Source: Micrococcaceae bacterium UBA6021
GTDB lineage: Bacteria > Actinomycetota > Actinomycetes > Actinomycetales > Micrococcaceae
NCBI GenBank assembly: GCA_002427975.1
Contig: DIZT01000243.1
Coordinates: 12,521-25,191, forward strand
DNA length: 12,671 nt
Direction of reading: 5' to 3'
Within the stretch, counting starts at the first letter, position 1. Every line of letters begins with the position of its first letter. The notes beneath the pieces are model-generated. The model did not search any database and was not told the DNA's origin. It saw nothing but the letters and a program-made list of their open reading frames with translations. Shown in pieces: positions 1 to 7,898 of the stretch. The translations under genes were made by a program, and so were the position numbers.

Positions 1-2816
1 GTGTTGCGCAGGCCGGCTGCCACGCCGTTGACGGTGATCAGCATGGCCCGCTGGAGGCGTTCGTCTATCTCGGCGCCGCTGATACTCTCGCCTTCGGCGC
101 CCTGGGCAGCCCGCACACGGCGGAGCAACTCCACCTGCAGGTAGCTGATGGGGTCCAGGTACTGGTCGCGGATCTCCAGCGAACGCTTGAGCGTCGGCTG
201 GGCGTCCAGGAGCACGTTCTCCCCGGTGAGGTTCTGGATCTCGGTGACCGTGAGTTCATACTCTTCGCGGATGGCCCGGAAAATGTGGTGCAGGTCCTGG
301 GGAACCAGGGTGGCCACGTAGTACCCGGCGATGTCCAGGTCCGTCTTGGCCAGCGTCATCTCCACGTTGGAGACAACCGACCGGAAGAAATGCCAGCTCT
401 CCATCATCTCCACCAGCTGCGCGGAGTTTCCGGCTTCACGGGCAGCCTTCAGGCCCGAGCCAACACCGAACCAGCCGGGCACGATCTGCCGGGACTGGGT
501 CCAGCCGAACACCCAGGGGATGGCGCGCAGGCCACCGAGCCCCGCCCCGGAATCCGGGCGTTTGGACGGGCGGGAGCCGATGTTCAGCGAGCCCAGCTGC
601 TCCACCGGCGTGGAGGCCAGGAAGTACGCTGGCAGGTCAGGATGGTCAATCAGCTTCCGGTACCGGTCGAAAGCACCGTCGGAGATGATTTCCATAACGT
701 GCCCGTACCGTTCGCGCTGGTCGTCCGACGTGCGCGGATCCCGGTGCAGGGCCGAGCCCTGGAGCACTGCCGCGAGGGACAGCTCCAGGTTTTCCCGGGC
801 CAGCTCCGGCAGCGAGTACTTGTCCGAGATGACCTCGCCCTGTTCGGTGAACTTGATCTCGCCTTCCAGCACGCCGTTGGGCTGGGCCATGATGGCGTCA
901 TAGGTGGGTCCGCCGCCGCGGCCCACTGAACCGCCGCGGCCATGGAACAGCCGGACACGGACGCCGTGCTTGGCCGCCACGTCCCGGAGGTTGCGCTGGG
1001 TCTTGTGGATCTCCCACTGGCTGGTCATCACGCCGGATTCCTTGTTGGAGTCCGAGTAGCCCAGCATGATTTCCTGGACGTCGCCGCGCAACCGGACCAG
1101 GTCGCGGTAGGACGGAACGGACAGCAGCTGGTCCACGATCTCCGCCGAGGCACGCAGCTCCTCCACGGTCTCCAGCAGCGGCGCGAACCCGATCTTGGCG
1201 TAGGGAGCTTCGCCGAACAGGTTGATCAGGCCTGCCTCGCGGGCCAGGACGGCCGCAGCCAGGACGTCGTCCGCGCCACGGGTCATGGAAATGATGTAGG
1301 TCTCGATGACGTCCGGACCATACGTGCGCAGGGCGCGGCGGATCTCACGGAAGACGTCGTACGTGCCGTCAGCGACGCCGTCGAGCTTAATCGGGTGGCC
1401 GGACAGCGGCCGGCGGGAGGCCAGCTCCGAGCCCAGCACCTCGAAGCGTTCCTCGCGGCTCAGCTCCACGTAGCGGATGCCGGGGCCACCCAGCCGGTCC
1501 ATCAGCTGGCCGACGGCGTCGTGATGGTGGTCGGCGTGCTCGCGGATGTCCAGGGTGGCCAGGTGCAGCCCGAAGGACGCGACGGCGCGGCGGACGCGGG
1601 CCAGCGCGCCGTCGGCGGCGAGCGACGCCGAGTGGTTGCGGAGGGACAGCTCCAGCAGTTCAAGGTCGGCCAGGAGTTCCTCGGTGGAGCTGTAGTCGCG
1701 GCCGTGTTCGTGGTTGGAGTCTGCGGCCACACGCTTGCCCGTGTTGATGAGCTTGGCCTTGATGCACGTGAGTTTGAGGCGGTAAGGCTCCTGTGCATTG
1801 AGCTCCAGGACGCGCCGGTCAAGGCCGGGAAGCTTTTTCAGGTCCACCTCGATGGAGTCCAGCAGGCTCTGGTCCGCACCGGACAACGCGGTGGAGTTGG
1901 ACAGGATGGAAATCAGTTCGTCCATCATGCCGATGCTGATGCGGACGGCGTGCTGGTTCTGGATCTGCAGGATTTCCCTGGTGACCGCGGCCGTCACGTT
2001 GGGGTTGCCGTCCCGGTCGCCGCCGATCCAGGAACCAAAACGGATGGGTGCGTTCTGGGACGCGAGGGTGACGCCGTGCTCACCGAGCAGTTCCGAGAGC
2101 TCCGAGAGCATCTGGGGCATGGCGTCGGTCAGGATGCTGCCGAGGTAGTAGATCGCGTTGCGGGCCTCGTCCACGGGGGTGGGGCGCACCTGGCGCAGCT
2201 CGTCGGTCTGCCACATCTGGTCGATGACCTCCGAAAGCTGGCGGTCCTGCCGGCGGCGCGCGGTGGTGCCCTCCTTCGTCGGCTCGGCCAGGACATCAGA
2301 GAGCTTGCGGATCTTGTCCAGCACGGAACGTCGCGAGGCCTCGGTGGGATGAGCGGTGAAGATGGGGCGGACGTCCAGCCCGTTGACCACTTCCTGGAGT
2401 ACGCCAGGCCCGGCCTGCGCGGCGATTTCGGTGACGGCCTTGGCCAGCCAGCCGTCCTTCTCCGGCCGGGTCCGCAGGCCGCGGACCCGGTGGACCTGCT
2501 CGGCCGCGTTGGCCAGGTGGAAGTAGAACGCGAAGGCACGGACCAGGTCGGTGGCCTGCTCGATTGGCAGGGAGCCGAGCAGTTCACGGACCTGTTCGAC
2601 GACGTCGTGCGCGCTCCACGGGCCGGTGGCATCGGCACCACCGCGGGCGGCTTCCTTGGACTCCTTGGTGAGGAGGCGGACCTGCTCAACCAGCTCCAGG
2701 AGCTCGGGCCCGTGCTGGCGCACCAGGGATTCACCCAGCAGAGTGGAGACGCGCCGGACATCGGCCCTCAGTTCAGAGGCGAGGTCGGTTGCGGAATTCA
2801 TTGCAGTGTTAGCCAT
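1..2816 (-). CDS. ppc: phosphoenolpyruvate carboxylase, nearly complete (C-terminal tip cut by window edge)
   Basis: Carboxylates phosphoenolpyruvate with bicarbonate to oxaloacetate and phosphate in the cytoplasm, refilling the TCA cycle. Read on the minus strand from the ATG at 2816-2814, the frame stays open to base 1: 938 codons plus two bases. Family motifs appear in order: FTAHPTE with the catalytic His at about residue 156, [15 protein letters not shown] from about 261, [11 protein letters not shown] from about 585, the glycine-rich loop [13 protein letters not shown] from about 624, and [11 protein letters not shown] from about 766. The last residues read [10 protein letters not shown]; the family normally ends RNTG, so probably only one Gly and the stop are missing. 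The first ATG is preferred because GAAAGA lies about 8 bases upstream; a second in-frame ATG (residue 6) lacks a ribosome site. No neighbour is co-transcribed upstream within 140 bases, and I could not place its promoter confidently. Confidence 0.97.
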   Translation of the reverse strand, partial: MANTAMNSATDLASELRADVRRVSTLLGESLVRQHGPELLELVEQVRLLTKESKEAARGGADATGPWSAHDVVEQVRELLGSLPIEQATDLVRAFAFYFHLANAAEQVHRVRGLRTRPEKDGWLAKAVTEIAAQAGPGVLQEVVNGLDVRPIFTAHPTEASRRSVLDKIRKLSDVLAEPTKEGTTARRRQDRQLSEVIDQMWQTDELRQVRPTPVDEARNAIYYLGSILTDAMPQMLSELSELLGEHGVTLASQNAPIRFGSWIGGDRDGNPNVTAAVTREILQIQNQHAVRISIGMMDELISILSNSTALSGADQSLLDSIEVDLKKLPGLDRRVLELNAQEPYRLKLTCIKAKLINTGKRVAADSNHEHGRDYSSTEELLADLELLELSLRNHSASLAADGALARVRRAVASFGLHLATLDIREHADHHHDAVGQLMDRLGGPGIRYVELSREERFEVLGSELASRRPLSGHPIKLDGVADGTYDVFREIRRALRTYGPDVIETYIISMTRGADDVLAAAVLAREAGLINLFGEAPYAKIGFAPLLETVEELRASAEIVDQLLSVPSYRDLVRLRGDVQEIMLGYSDSNKESGVMTSQWEIHKTQRNLRDVAAKHGVRVRLFHGRGGSVGRGGGPTYDAIMAQPNGVLEGEIKFTEQGEVISDKYSLPELARENLELSLAAVLQGSALHRDPRTSDDQRERYGHVMEIISDGAFDRYRKLIDHPDLPAYFLASTPVEQLGSLNIGSRPSKRPDSGAGLGGLRAIPWVFGWTQSRQIVPGWFGVGSGLKAAREAGNSAQLVEMMESWHFFRSVVSNVEMTLAKTDLDIAGYYVATLVPQDLHHIFRAIREEYELTVTEIQNLTGENVLLDAQPTLKRSLEIRDQYLDPISYLQVELLRRVRAAQGAEGESISGAEIDERLQRAMLITVNGVAAGLRN

Positions 2817-2960
2817 GGAAACTGTCTTTCGAGGGTTCGGACTTGGCTCGTACACTGCGCTGGATACTGTGAGCCACGTTACTAGCTATTCGATGCTACC
2901 TGCACGTGGTGGTGAAGGCGGAATCTGTCTCAGATATCGCACGGTCTCAGGCGCCGGATG

Positions 2961-3641
2961 TCAGCGGACAATCTTGAAGTTGAAGTCCGGCGTCCCCAGC
3001 GCGGACCACAGGCGCAGCCATACCGGCAGCATCATTTCCGCGCCCCGGGCGGTGGTGATGTCGCCGAGGTCAATGACGTCGCGGTGTCCCAAGGACCGGA
3101 GGAGTTCGGTCACGGTGTTCTTGGCGTCGGCGTCGTCGCCGGAGACAAATACCGAGTGGTCCCCGCCGCCCAGCCTGCCGGGGTCGACCATCAGCCCGGC
3201 GTTCATGGTGTTCAGGGTCTTGACCACCCGCGCTTCGGGGAACGCCCGCTGGATCCGTTCGGCGTTGCTGTCAGTGTTGACCGGGTTCAGCACCGGCGGC
3301 ATGCCCTGGGAAGAATCGAGGGGGTTGGACACGTCCATGACAACTTTCCCCGACAGGTTGGCCGAGCCCGCGGCGCTGAGGGCGCTGAGCGCGCCGGCGC
3401 CGTTCGTTGCATTTACCACCAGTTCCGCCGCGGCCGCGGCATCCACGAACGTTTCCAGGGCGATGTGCTGGTTCGCTGCGTGCCATTCGCTGAAGGGCGG
3501 CGTACCCATGGCGTTAGGGGTGCTGCGGGCGAAGGTTTCCTGCGGGTCGCGGGTGCCCACCACCACCTCGTGCCCCAGCGCCGACAGCGCGCCTGCGAGG
3601 GTCCTGCCGACGGTGCCTGTGCCCAAAACCGCGATCTTCAT
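2961..3641 (-). CDS. NADPH:F420-reductase-like NAD(P)-binding oxidoreductase
   Basis: A 226-residue protein with an N-terminal Rossmann fold: MKIAVLGTGTVG carries the GxGxxG loop (Gly7, Gly9, Gly12), and the second strand ends in GTRD (Thr30, Arg31), a pattern typical of binding the 2'-phosphate of NADP(H). The overall layout matches the COG2085 / 'F420-dependent NADP oxidoreductase' family, whose founding members move hydride between F420H2 and NADP. Many bacterial relatives are named only by this fold and have no proven substrate, and nothing here shows that the host makes F420. The length is normal for the family. The start at 3641 has GAAAG a few bases upstream. It lies 144 bases upstream of ppc on the same strand, too far to claim an operon, and diverges from the DUF1684 gene. 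No membrane segment or signal peptide is visible. Confidence 0.85.
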   Translation of the reverse strand: MKIAVLGTGTVGRTLAGALSALGHEVVVGTRDPQETFARSTPNAMGTPPFSEWHAANQHIALETFVDAAAAAELVVNATNGAGALSALSAAGSANLSGKVVMDVSNPLDSSQGMPPVLNPVNTDSNAERIQRAFPEARVVKTLNTMNAGLMVDPGRLGGGDHSVFVSGDDADAKNTVTELLRSLGHRDVIDLGDITTARGAEMMLPVWLRLWSALGTPDFNFKIVR

Positions 3642-3673
3642 GCTTTCGACGTTACACTCCGCCGGCTACATAA

Positions 3674-3702
3674 CAAGGGCTGCGGCCGGACCGCAGCCCT
3701 TG
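3674..3702. repeat. perfect 12-bp inverted repeat with 5-base loop between divergent genes
   Basis: The arms CAAGGGCTGCGG (3674-3685) and CCGCAGCCCTTG (3691-3702) pair without mismatch around the loop CCGGA. The element starts 33 bases upstream of the minus-strand oxidoreductase start and ends 71 bases upstream of the DUF1684 start. It looks like a terminator stem, but neither side has a real run of T; on the minus strand it is followed by the mildly T-rich TTGTTATGT. Because the genes on both sides point away from it, a terminator has no obvious job here. It could be an operator, a leader hairpin of the minus-strand gene, or a relic. The structure is certain; its role is not. Confidence 0.75.
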
Positions 3703-3763
3703 CGTCCGTGGTGGAATGAACGGTGTCTGCCCGGGGTTGTAGCGGGGGAACCAGCACCACTTT

Positions 3764-3768
3764 GGAGG
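3764..3768 (+). promoter_or_regulatory. ribosome binding site of the DUF1684 gene
   Basis: GGAGG sits four bases before the ATG at 3773. It is the clearest plus-strand Shine-Dalgarno sequence in the window and fixes the start of the DUF1684 gene. Confidence 0.8.
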
Positions 3769-3772
3769 AACC

Positions 3773-4606
3773 ATGAGCATCACCGCAGGCGCGCAGCGCG
3801 AACGCTGGCAGCGTTTCCGCACGAACCGGAACAAAGCCCTCGCCACGCCCCACGGCTGGCTGACCCTGACTTCCTTCCAGTGGCTGGAATCCCGGCCCTC
3901 CGGCGTCGACCTCGCCCCCGGTTTGTGGTCAACGGACGGTACGACGGCGTCACTCACCGCCGCGGCGCAGGACGGCCTGACGCTGGTGGAAACCGGTGCG
4001 GCCGTCGACGGGACCATTACGGCCGCCCTCGCCGACGAGGAATCCCTGATGTGGGTGCAGTTCGGCGGCACGGACGGGCAGCAGGTAGTGGTGGAACTGG
4101 CCATGCGCGCGGACCGGTACGCCATCCGGACCCGCGATTCCGGTTCGCCCGTGCTGACGGAGTTCGACGGCGTGCCCACCTTCGACTACAACCCGGGCCT
4201 GGTGATTGAGGCAGCCTACGAGGCGTACCCGGAGCCTGTGGCCATCCCCATCGGAACGGCCAATCCGCTGGTGGACGGCGTGCATTATTCGGTGGGGGAG
4301 GTGGTTTTCCGGCTTCCCGGGATTGACCATGAGTACCGGCTGCACGCCGAGGAAGAGAAGCTCGGCGCACTGACCATCACGTTCCACGACGGGACCAACG
4401 GGGAATCAACGGATGAGTGGCGGAAGGTTTCCACCCCCAGGCCGCGGGTGGACGCCGCCGGGAAGGCAACGGTGGTCCTGGATTTCAACCGGGCCATCAA
4501 TTACCCCAGCGCGTTCACCCCGTTCGGCAGCTGCCCCATGCCCGTGAAGAACAACAGCCTGGACGCGAAGATCGAAGCCGGCGAAAAGCAGCCCGCCGGA
4601 AGCTAG
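3773..4606 (+). CDS. DUF1684 domain-containing protein
   Basis: A 277-residue protein of the DUF1684 (COG3358) family, whose biochemical role is unknown. The N-terminal part (WQRFRTNRNKALATPHGWLTL, residues 12-32) matches the family's opening helix and 'GWL' stretch. The middle has the family pattern around FDGVPTFDYNP (131-141). The C-terminal signature DFNRAINYPSAFTPFGSCPMP (237-257), followed by NNSLDAKIEAGEK (260-272), is diagnostic. As I recall the family, the position of Ser246 is usually Cys (NPPCAFT), so this member may have lost one of two signature cysteines; Cys254 remains. No signal peptide or membrane helix is visible, so it is probably cytoplasmic. The start is set by GGAGG just upstream. 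Its TAG stop shares the four bases CTAG with the stop of the convergent acyl-CoA dehydrogenase gene. Confidence 0.9.
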   Translation: MSITAGAQRERWQRFRTNRNKALATPHGWLTLTSFQWLESRPSGVDLAPGLWSTDGTTASLTAAAQDGLTLVETGAAVDGTITAALADEESLMWVQFGGTDGQQVVVELAMRADRYAIRTRDSGSPVLTEFDGVPTFDYNPGLVIEAAYEAYPEPVAIPIGTANPLVDGVHYSVGEVVFRLPGIDHEYRLHAEEEKLGALTITFHDGTNGESTDEWRKVSTPRPRVDAAGKATVVLDFNRAINYPSAFTPFGSCPMPVKNNSLDAKIEAGEKQPAGS

Positions 4607-5847
4607 ACGATCGCGGAGACTCCGGTGACCGCCCGGCCCACGATCAGGGTGTTGATTTCGAAGGACCCCTCGTAGGTGTAGATGGCCTCGGCATCGGCGA
4701 AGATCTTGGCCATCCGGTAGTCCGTCACAATGCCGTTGCCGCCCAGGATGGACCTGCCCAGCGCCACGGTTTCACGCATTCGGGCGCTGGTGTACGACTT
4801 CGCCAAGGCGACCTGCGGCATGTCCGCCGCATCGTCGTCCTGCAGTTGGGCGAGTCGAACCATCATGCCCATGCTGGCCACCGCATTGCCCAGCATGGTG
4901 ACCAGCTGCTGCTGGATGAGCTGGAATTTCGCGAGCGGCCGCCCGAACTGCCGGCGTTCGACGGCGTACTGCCGGGCGACGTCGAACGCCGCCAACTGCT
5001 GCCCCACCGCCTGCCAGGCCACCATGATCCGTGAGCCCCGAAGGAGCCGGTTGGTGTCCTCGAAGCCGGTGATGCCGGCGAAACGGTCGTCCTCGGCGAC
5101 ACGGACGTCCGCAAAGACAATGTCCGCGTTCTGCACCGTCCGCAGCGCGATCTTGTTTTCGATCCGGCTTCGGCTCACGCCCGGCAACGACGCATCAACG
5201 ATGAACCCGCGCACCGCGCCATGCCCGTCGGCAGCCGCGTCCTCGTCCCGGGCCCACACCAGGAGGTAGTCGCAGAACGTCCCGTTGCCGATCCAGCGTT
5301 TGGCGCCGTTCAGCACCCAACTGTCACCGCCGGCGTCGGGCTCTCCCGTTGCGCTGGAGATGCGCCGCGCCCGGGTTTCCATCCCGCCGGCGACATCGGA
5401 TCCGTGGCCCGGCTCCGTGAGGGCGAACGCGCCGGTGATGCGCAGGCTTGAGGCGTCCGCGAGCAGCCGCGCCCTCTGGCCCTCCGAGCCAAACGCGTAG
5501 AGGGATTCAACGAAGAGGTCGTGGTGGACCAGGAAAAACGTGGCAATGGACGTGTCCACCCGCGTCATCTCGGCGATGACCAGGCCCGCGAAGAGGTTGC
5601 TGTAGCCGCGCTGGGCCGGCGTGCTCAGCTCCAGGGCAGCAAGCTTGGGTAGGAGGTGCGCCGGGAACTCCGCCTTGTTCCACCAGTCCGATGCGTAGGG
5701 CGCGATCTCGGTGGCGAGGAACTCCCGCAGTTCGGCCAGCTTGGTCCGTTCCTTCGGGCTGAGGAGGGACTCGAAGGCGAAGAAATCGGCCGTGGGCAGA
5801 TCATCCAGCCGTGGCACCTCCGAGCCATCAGTGGGAGCCAGGTTCAT
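4603..5847 (-). CDS. acyl-CoA dehydrogenase (short-chain / glutaryl-CoA dehydrogenase-like clade)
   Basis: A 414-residue FAD flavoenzyme expected to introduce the alpha-beta double bond into an acyl-CoA and pass electrons to ETF. Domains in order: N-terminal helical domain (about 30-130), middle beta domain with [11 protein letters not shown] (141-151) and [14 protein letters not shown] (177-190), and C-terminal helical domain with [12 protein letters not shown] (298-309) and [10 protein letters not shown] (364-373). The catalytic base is probably Glu393 in YTYEG (390-394), the position used by short-chain and glutaryl-CoA dehydrogenases. The stretches [12 protein letters not shown] and [19 protein letters not shown] resemble plant peroxisomal short-chain acyl-CoA oxidase ACX4 and glutaryl-CoA dehydrogenases, so the substrate is probably a short chain; this is from memory and not settled. 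Its ATG overlaps the stop of the upstream dehydrogenase as ATGA (5844-5847), so translation is probably coupled. Its stop overlaps the convergent DUF1684 stop. Confidence 0.92.
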   Translation of the reverse strand: MNLAPTDGSEVPRLDDLPTADFFAFESLLSPKERTKLAELREFLATEIAPYASDWWNKAEFPAHLLPKLAALELSTPAQRGYSNLFAGLVIAEMTRVDTSIATFFLVHHDLFVESLYAFGSEGQRARLLADASSLRITGAFALTEPGHGSDVAGGMETRARRISSATGEPDAGGDSWVLNGAKRWIGNGTFCDYLLVWARDEDAAADGHGAVRGFIVDASLPGVSRSRIENKIALRTVQNADIVFADVRVAEDDRFAGITGFEDTNRLLRGSRIMVAWQAVGQQLAAFDVARQYAVERRQFGRPLAKFQLIQQQLVTMLGNAVASMGMMVRLAQLQDDDAADMPQVALAKSYTSARMRETVALGRSILGGNGIVTDYRMAKIFADAEAIYTYEGSFEINTLIVGRAVTGVSAIV

Positions 5848-6641
5848 TTCGGGCCCATCCGGATTGCCCCGTCGAGCCTGATGGTTTCCCCGTTGAGCAT
5901 GGCGTTCTCCACAATGTGCGCCACCAGGGACGCGTATTCGGCTGGCCTGCCCAGGCGCGACGGGTGCGGGACCTGCTCCCCCAACGAGTCCTGCGCGTCC
6001 TGCGGCAGGGTTGCCATCATAGGTGTCTCGAAGATGCCCGGGGCGATGGTCACCACGCGCACCAGCGAGCGCGCGAGCTCCCGGGCCAACGGCAGCGTCA
6101 TGGCGGCAACGGCCCCCTTGGAAGCTGCATAGGCGGGCTGGCCGATCTGCCCGTCGAAAGCTGCCACGGAGGCGGTGTTGATGATGACGCCGCGCTCCGG
6201 GCCGCCCAGTTCAGTGCTGACCGGTTCCGTGGCAACCATGGCGGCGGCGGCCAGGCGCAGCACGTTGAATGTCCCGATGAGGTTGACCTGGATCACCCGG
6301 TTGAAGGTCTCCAGCGGCAGGACCCCGTCCCGGCCCAGGACCTTGCCCGGCGTGGCGATCCCGGCACAGTTCACGACGATCCGCAGCGGCCCCAACGCCA
6401 CGGCGGCGTCGACGGCGGCCTGCACCTGGGCTTCGTCGGTCACGTCCGCGGGGACAAAGACCGCGCTGGCTCCGGAACCGTTGGCGTCGGCGTTCAGCCC
6501 GGCGGCGCAGGCCACACCGGCAGACGACGGCAGGTCGATCAGCACCACCGAGGCGCCGGCGTCGAACAGGCGCTTCGCGGTGGCAGCCCCCAAACCTGAG
6601 GCCCCACCCGTAATCAGCGCGACAGTACCCAAGACGTCCAT
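5844..6641 (-). CDS. SDR-family dehydrogenase, probably 3-hydroxyacyl-CoA dehydrogenase type (HSD10-like)
   Basis: A 265-residue classical short-chain dehydrogenase. The cofactor loop TGGASGLG lies at residues 11-18, with Asp36 at the end of strand 2 (VVLID), which points to NAD rather than NADP. NCAG is at 91-94, the catalytic Ser158 is in NTASVAA, and Tyr171 and Lys175 are in YAASK, followed by [10 protein letters not shown]. The opening residues and the partner gene suggest a type II 3-hydroxyacyl-CoA dehydrogenase (HSD17B10-like); that substrate is an inference. The frame extends upstream to an ATG at 6668, but the start at 6641 is chosen because AAGGAGG (6652-6646) lies four bases before it and the Rossmann fold begins normally from there. 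It is the first gene of a two-gene operon with the acyl-CoA dehydrogenase, joined by an ATGA overlap. A palindrome upstream (6684-6707) may be its operator. Confidence 0.9.
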   Translation of the reverse strand: MDVLGTVALITGGASGLGAATAKRLFDAGASVVLIDLPSSAGVACAAGLNADANGSGASAVFVPADVTDEAQVQAAVDAAVALGPLRIVVNCAGIATPGKVLGRDGVLPLETFNRVIQVNLIGTFNVLRLAAAAMVATEPVSTELGGPERGVIINTASVAAFDGQIGQPAYAASKGAVAAMTLPLARELARSLVRVVTIAPGIFETPMMATLPQDAQDSLGEQVPHPSRLGRPAEYASLVAHIVENAMLNGETIRLDGAIRMGPK

Positions 6642-6645
6642 ACAT

Positions 6646-6652
6646 CCTCCTT
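6646..6652 (-). promoter_or_regulatory. ribosome binding site that decides the SDR start
   Basis: AAGGAGG on the minus strand lies four bases before the ATG at 6641. An ATG directly abutting it (6645) is in another frame, and the in-frame ATG at 6668 lies upstream of the site, so 6641 is the supported start. Confidence 0.8.
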
Positions 6653-6683
6653 GATGTGGCCCCAACACCGTCGAACGGCGCGG

Positions 6684-6707
6684 AACATTAGTTAGTGCAT
6701 GTTAACT
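6684..6707. promoter_or_regulatory. overlapping inverted repeats, candidate operator
   Basis: In the 102-base spacer between the divergent SDR and GH76 genes, AGTTA (6690-6694) and TAACT (6703-6707) form one interrupted palindrome, and AACAT (6684-6688) with ATGTT (6699-6703) form a second overlapping one. The patch is AT-rich in very GC-rich surroundings. On the minus strand it holds TTTCAG and TAATGT, which could be -35 and -10 elements of the SDR operon with a somewhat short spacer. TetR-type repressors often bind such sites next to acyl-CoA dehydrogenase operons, but no regulator gene is in the window, so the assignment is tentative. Confidence 0.4.
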
Positions 6708-6731
6708 GAAATACCGTCGGTCCGCACCCGC

Positions 6732-6737
6732 TAGGCT
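6732..6737 (+). promoter_or_regulatory. -10 element of a likely leaderless promoter for the GH76 gene
   Basis: TAGGCT matches the actinobacterial TAnnnT -10 pattern and ends exactly six bases before the ATG at 6744. If A of that ATG is +1, the hexamer spans -12 to -7. No Shine-Dalgarno sequence lies upstream of the start, which supports leaderless translation. No good -35 element is visible. Confidence 0.5.
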
Positions 6738-6743
6738 GAATGC

Positions 6744-7898
6744 ATGACCATGCCGGAGGCCGAACCCGTCGACTGGCAGGACCGGGCAAACGTGGCAGCC
6801 CGCTCCGTCACCGCGCTCTTCGGCCGGCGACTGCTGCTCCTCCCGGGAACGCACCTGGCAGCGGTGCAATGGCCCTCGAATGGGCTGAAAAACCTCATCC
6901 AGCCCTGGCACTACTGGTGGCAGGCCCACTACGTGGACTGCCTGGTGGACGCCGGCGGCCGCGAGCTCGCCACGGGAGCAACTTTCGACGGCGGCGGGCG
7001 GCCGAGCGCCGGTCGCCTGGCTTCCCGGCTGGTCACCACCATCCGGCTGCGCAATGCGCTCACGTTCGTCAACAACTATTACGACGACATGGCCTGGCTG
7101 GCCCTGGCCACGCACCGGCTCGAAAGCCTGGCCCAGGAGACGCGCAGGCCCGCAAGCCGCCGCAACGCCAGGGTCCGCAAGACCCTGACCCTGCAGTTCG
7201 ATTCCGCCTCCACCGACGACCTGGGCGGCGGGACCTTCTGGAGTAAAAAACGGGACTTCAAGAACACGCCGGCCACAGCCCCCGTGGCGCTCTACTACGC
7301 CCGCACCGGCCAGCAGGCAAAGGCCCAGCGGCTGGTGGACTGGCTCAACGCCGTGCTCTTTGATGAGTCTCAGGGCCTTTACCTCGACGGAGCGCGGCTG
7401 AACGCGGCCGGCGACGTTGTGGTGGAGGACACCGCCTACACCTATAACCAGGGCCCGGTGCTGGGAGCGCTGCTGGAGCTGGGCGGCGAGGCTAACCTTG
7501 CCCGGGCAGCGGTGCTGGTGGACGCGGTTTCGAAGCGGCTCACCGTCCCGGGACGGCCCGTCATCCGCGGCGAGGGCGGCGGTGACGGCGGACTGTTCAC
7601 CGGCATCCTCGTGCGCTACCTGGCGCTGGCCGCCCGCGATGAACGGCTTCCGAGCGGACTCCGGGCCACCGCCCGCAGCCTGGTCACCGGCACGGCGGAA
7701 GCATTCTGGGCGGGCAGGACGGAAAAGGACAACGGGACCGTCGTTTTCTCTCCCCAGCCACACCGTCCGGCGGGCGAGGCGTATCCGGCAGGTGCCGCCG
7801 TCGAACTTTCCACCCAGCTGCAGGCCTGGATGGTCCTCGAGGCCGCCGCGGGCCTGAACCAGCCGCGGCTCACCGCGGCAGCGCCGGGCGCACCCTGA
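6744..7898 (+). CDS. glycoside hydrolase family 76 protein, no signal peptide
   Basis: A 384-residue alpha/alpha-barrel enzyme of family GH76, whose characterised members are endo-alpha-1,6-mannanases. The two adjacent catalytic aspartates are Asp114 and Asp115 in NNYYDDMAWLALA. Further family marks are GGGTFWSKKRDFKNTPATAP (161-180), corresponding to the 'GGG-W...KN' stretch, and AYTYNQGPVLGAL (231-243). An early motif WPSNGLKNLIQPWHYWWQAH (43-62) fits the start of the barrel. The N-terminus (MTMPEAEPVDWQDR) is hydrophilic, so the enzyme is probably cytoplasmic, unlike the secreted mannan-degrading members; its substrate may be an internal mannoside or imported oligosaccharide, which the sequence does not tell. 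The start lacks a ribosome site but follows a TAGGCT -10 element by six bases. Its 3' end overlaps the convergent permease gene by 29 bases. Confidence 0.88.
   Translation: MTMPEAEPVDWQDRANVAARSVTALFGRRLLLLPGTHLAAVQWPSNGLKNLIQPWHYWWQAHYVDCLVDAGGRELATGATFDGGGRPSAGRLASRLVTTIRLRNALTFVNNYYDDMAWLALATHRLESLAQETRRPASRRNARVRKTLTLQFDSASTDDLGGGTFWSKKRDFKNTPATAPVALYYARTGQQAKAQRLVDWLNAVLFDESQGLYLDGARLNAAGDVVVEDTAYTYNQGPVLGALLELGGEANLARAAVLVDAVSKRLTVPGRPVIRGEGGGDGGLFTGILVRYLALAARDERLPSGLRATARSLVTGTAEAFWAGRTEKDNGTVVFSPQPHRPAGEAYPAGAAVELSTQLQAWMVLEAAAGLNQPRLTAAAPGAP

Noticed and set aside
942..2885. A 647-codon open frame on the plus strand, opposite ppc.
   Set aside because: It lies antisense to a clearly conserved PEP carboxylase whose motifs are all on the minus strand. 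Its translation is dominated by Val, Gln, Gly, Asp, Arg and His as expected from mirrored GC-rich codons, and I recognise no domain in it.
2927..2950. Two GTCTCAG copies 17 bases apart just past the 3' end of the oxidoreductase gene and far upstream of ppc.
   Set aside because: Two 7-base copies can arise by chance, and they do not line up with any promoter I could support.
2961..3641. Evidence that the host makes coenzyme F420.
   Set aside because: Membership in this fold family does not show F420 use, and no F420 biosynthesis gene is in the window.
2551..4209. A 552-codon plus-strand open frame running across ppc, the oxidoreductase and the DUF1684 start.
   Set aside because: It spans three real genes and two intergenic spacers in the wrong frame or strand, and its composition is that of a shadow.
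5844..6668. The longer version of the SDR gene beginning at 6668.
   Set aside because: The nine extra residues precede the normal SDR start, and the clear AAGGAGG lies downstream of that ATG, in front of 6641.
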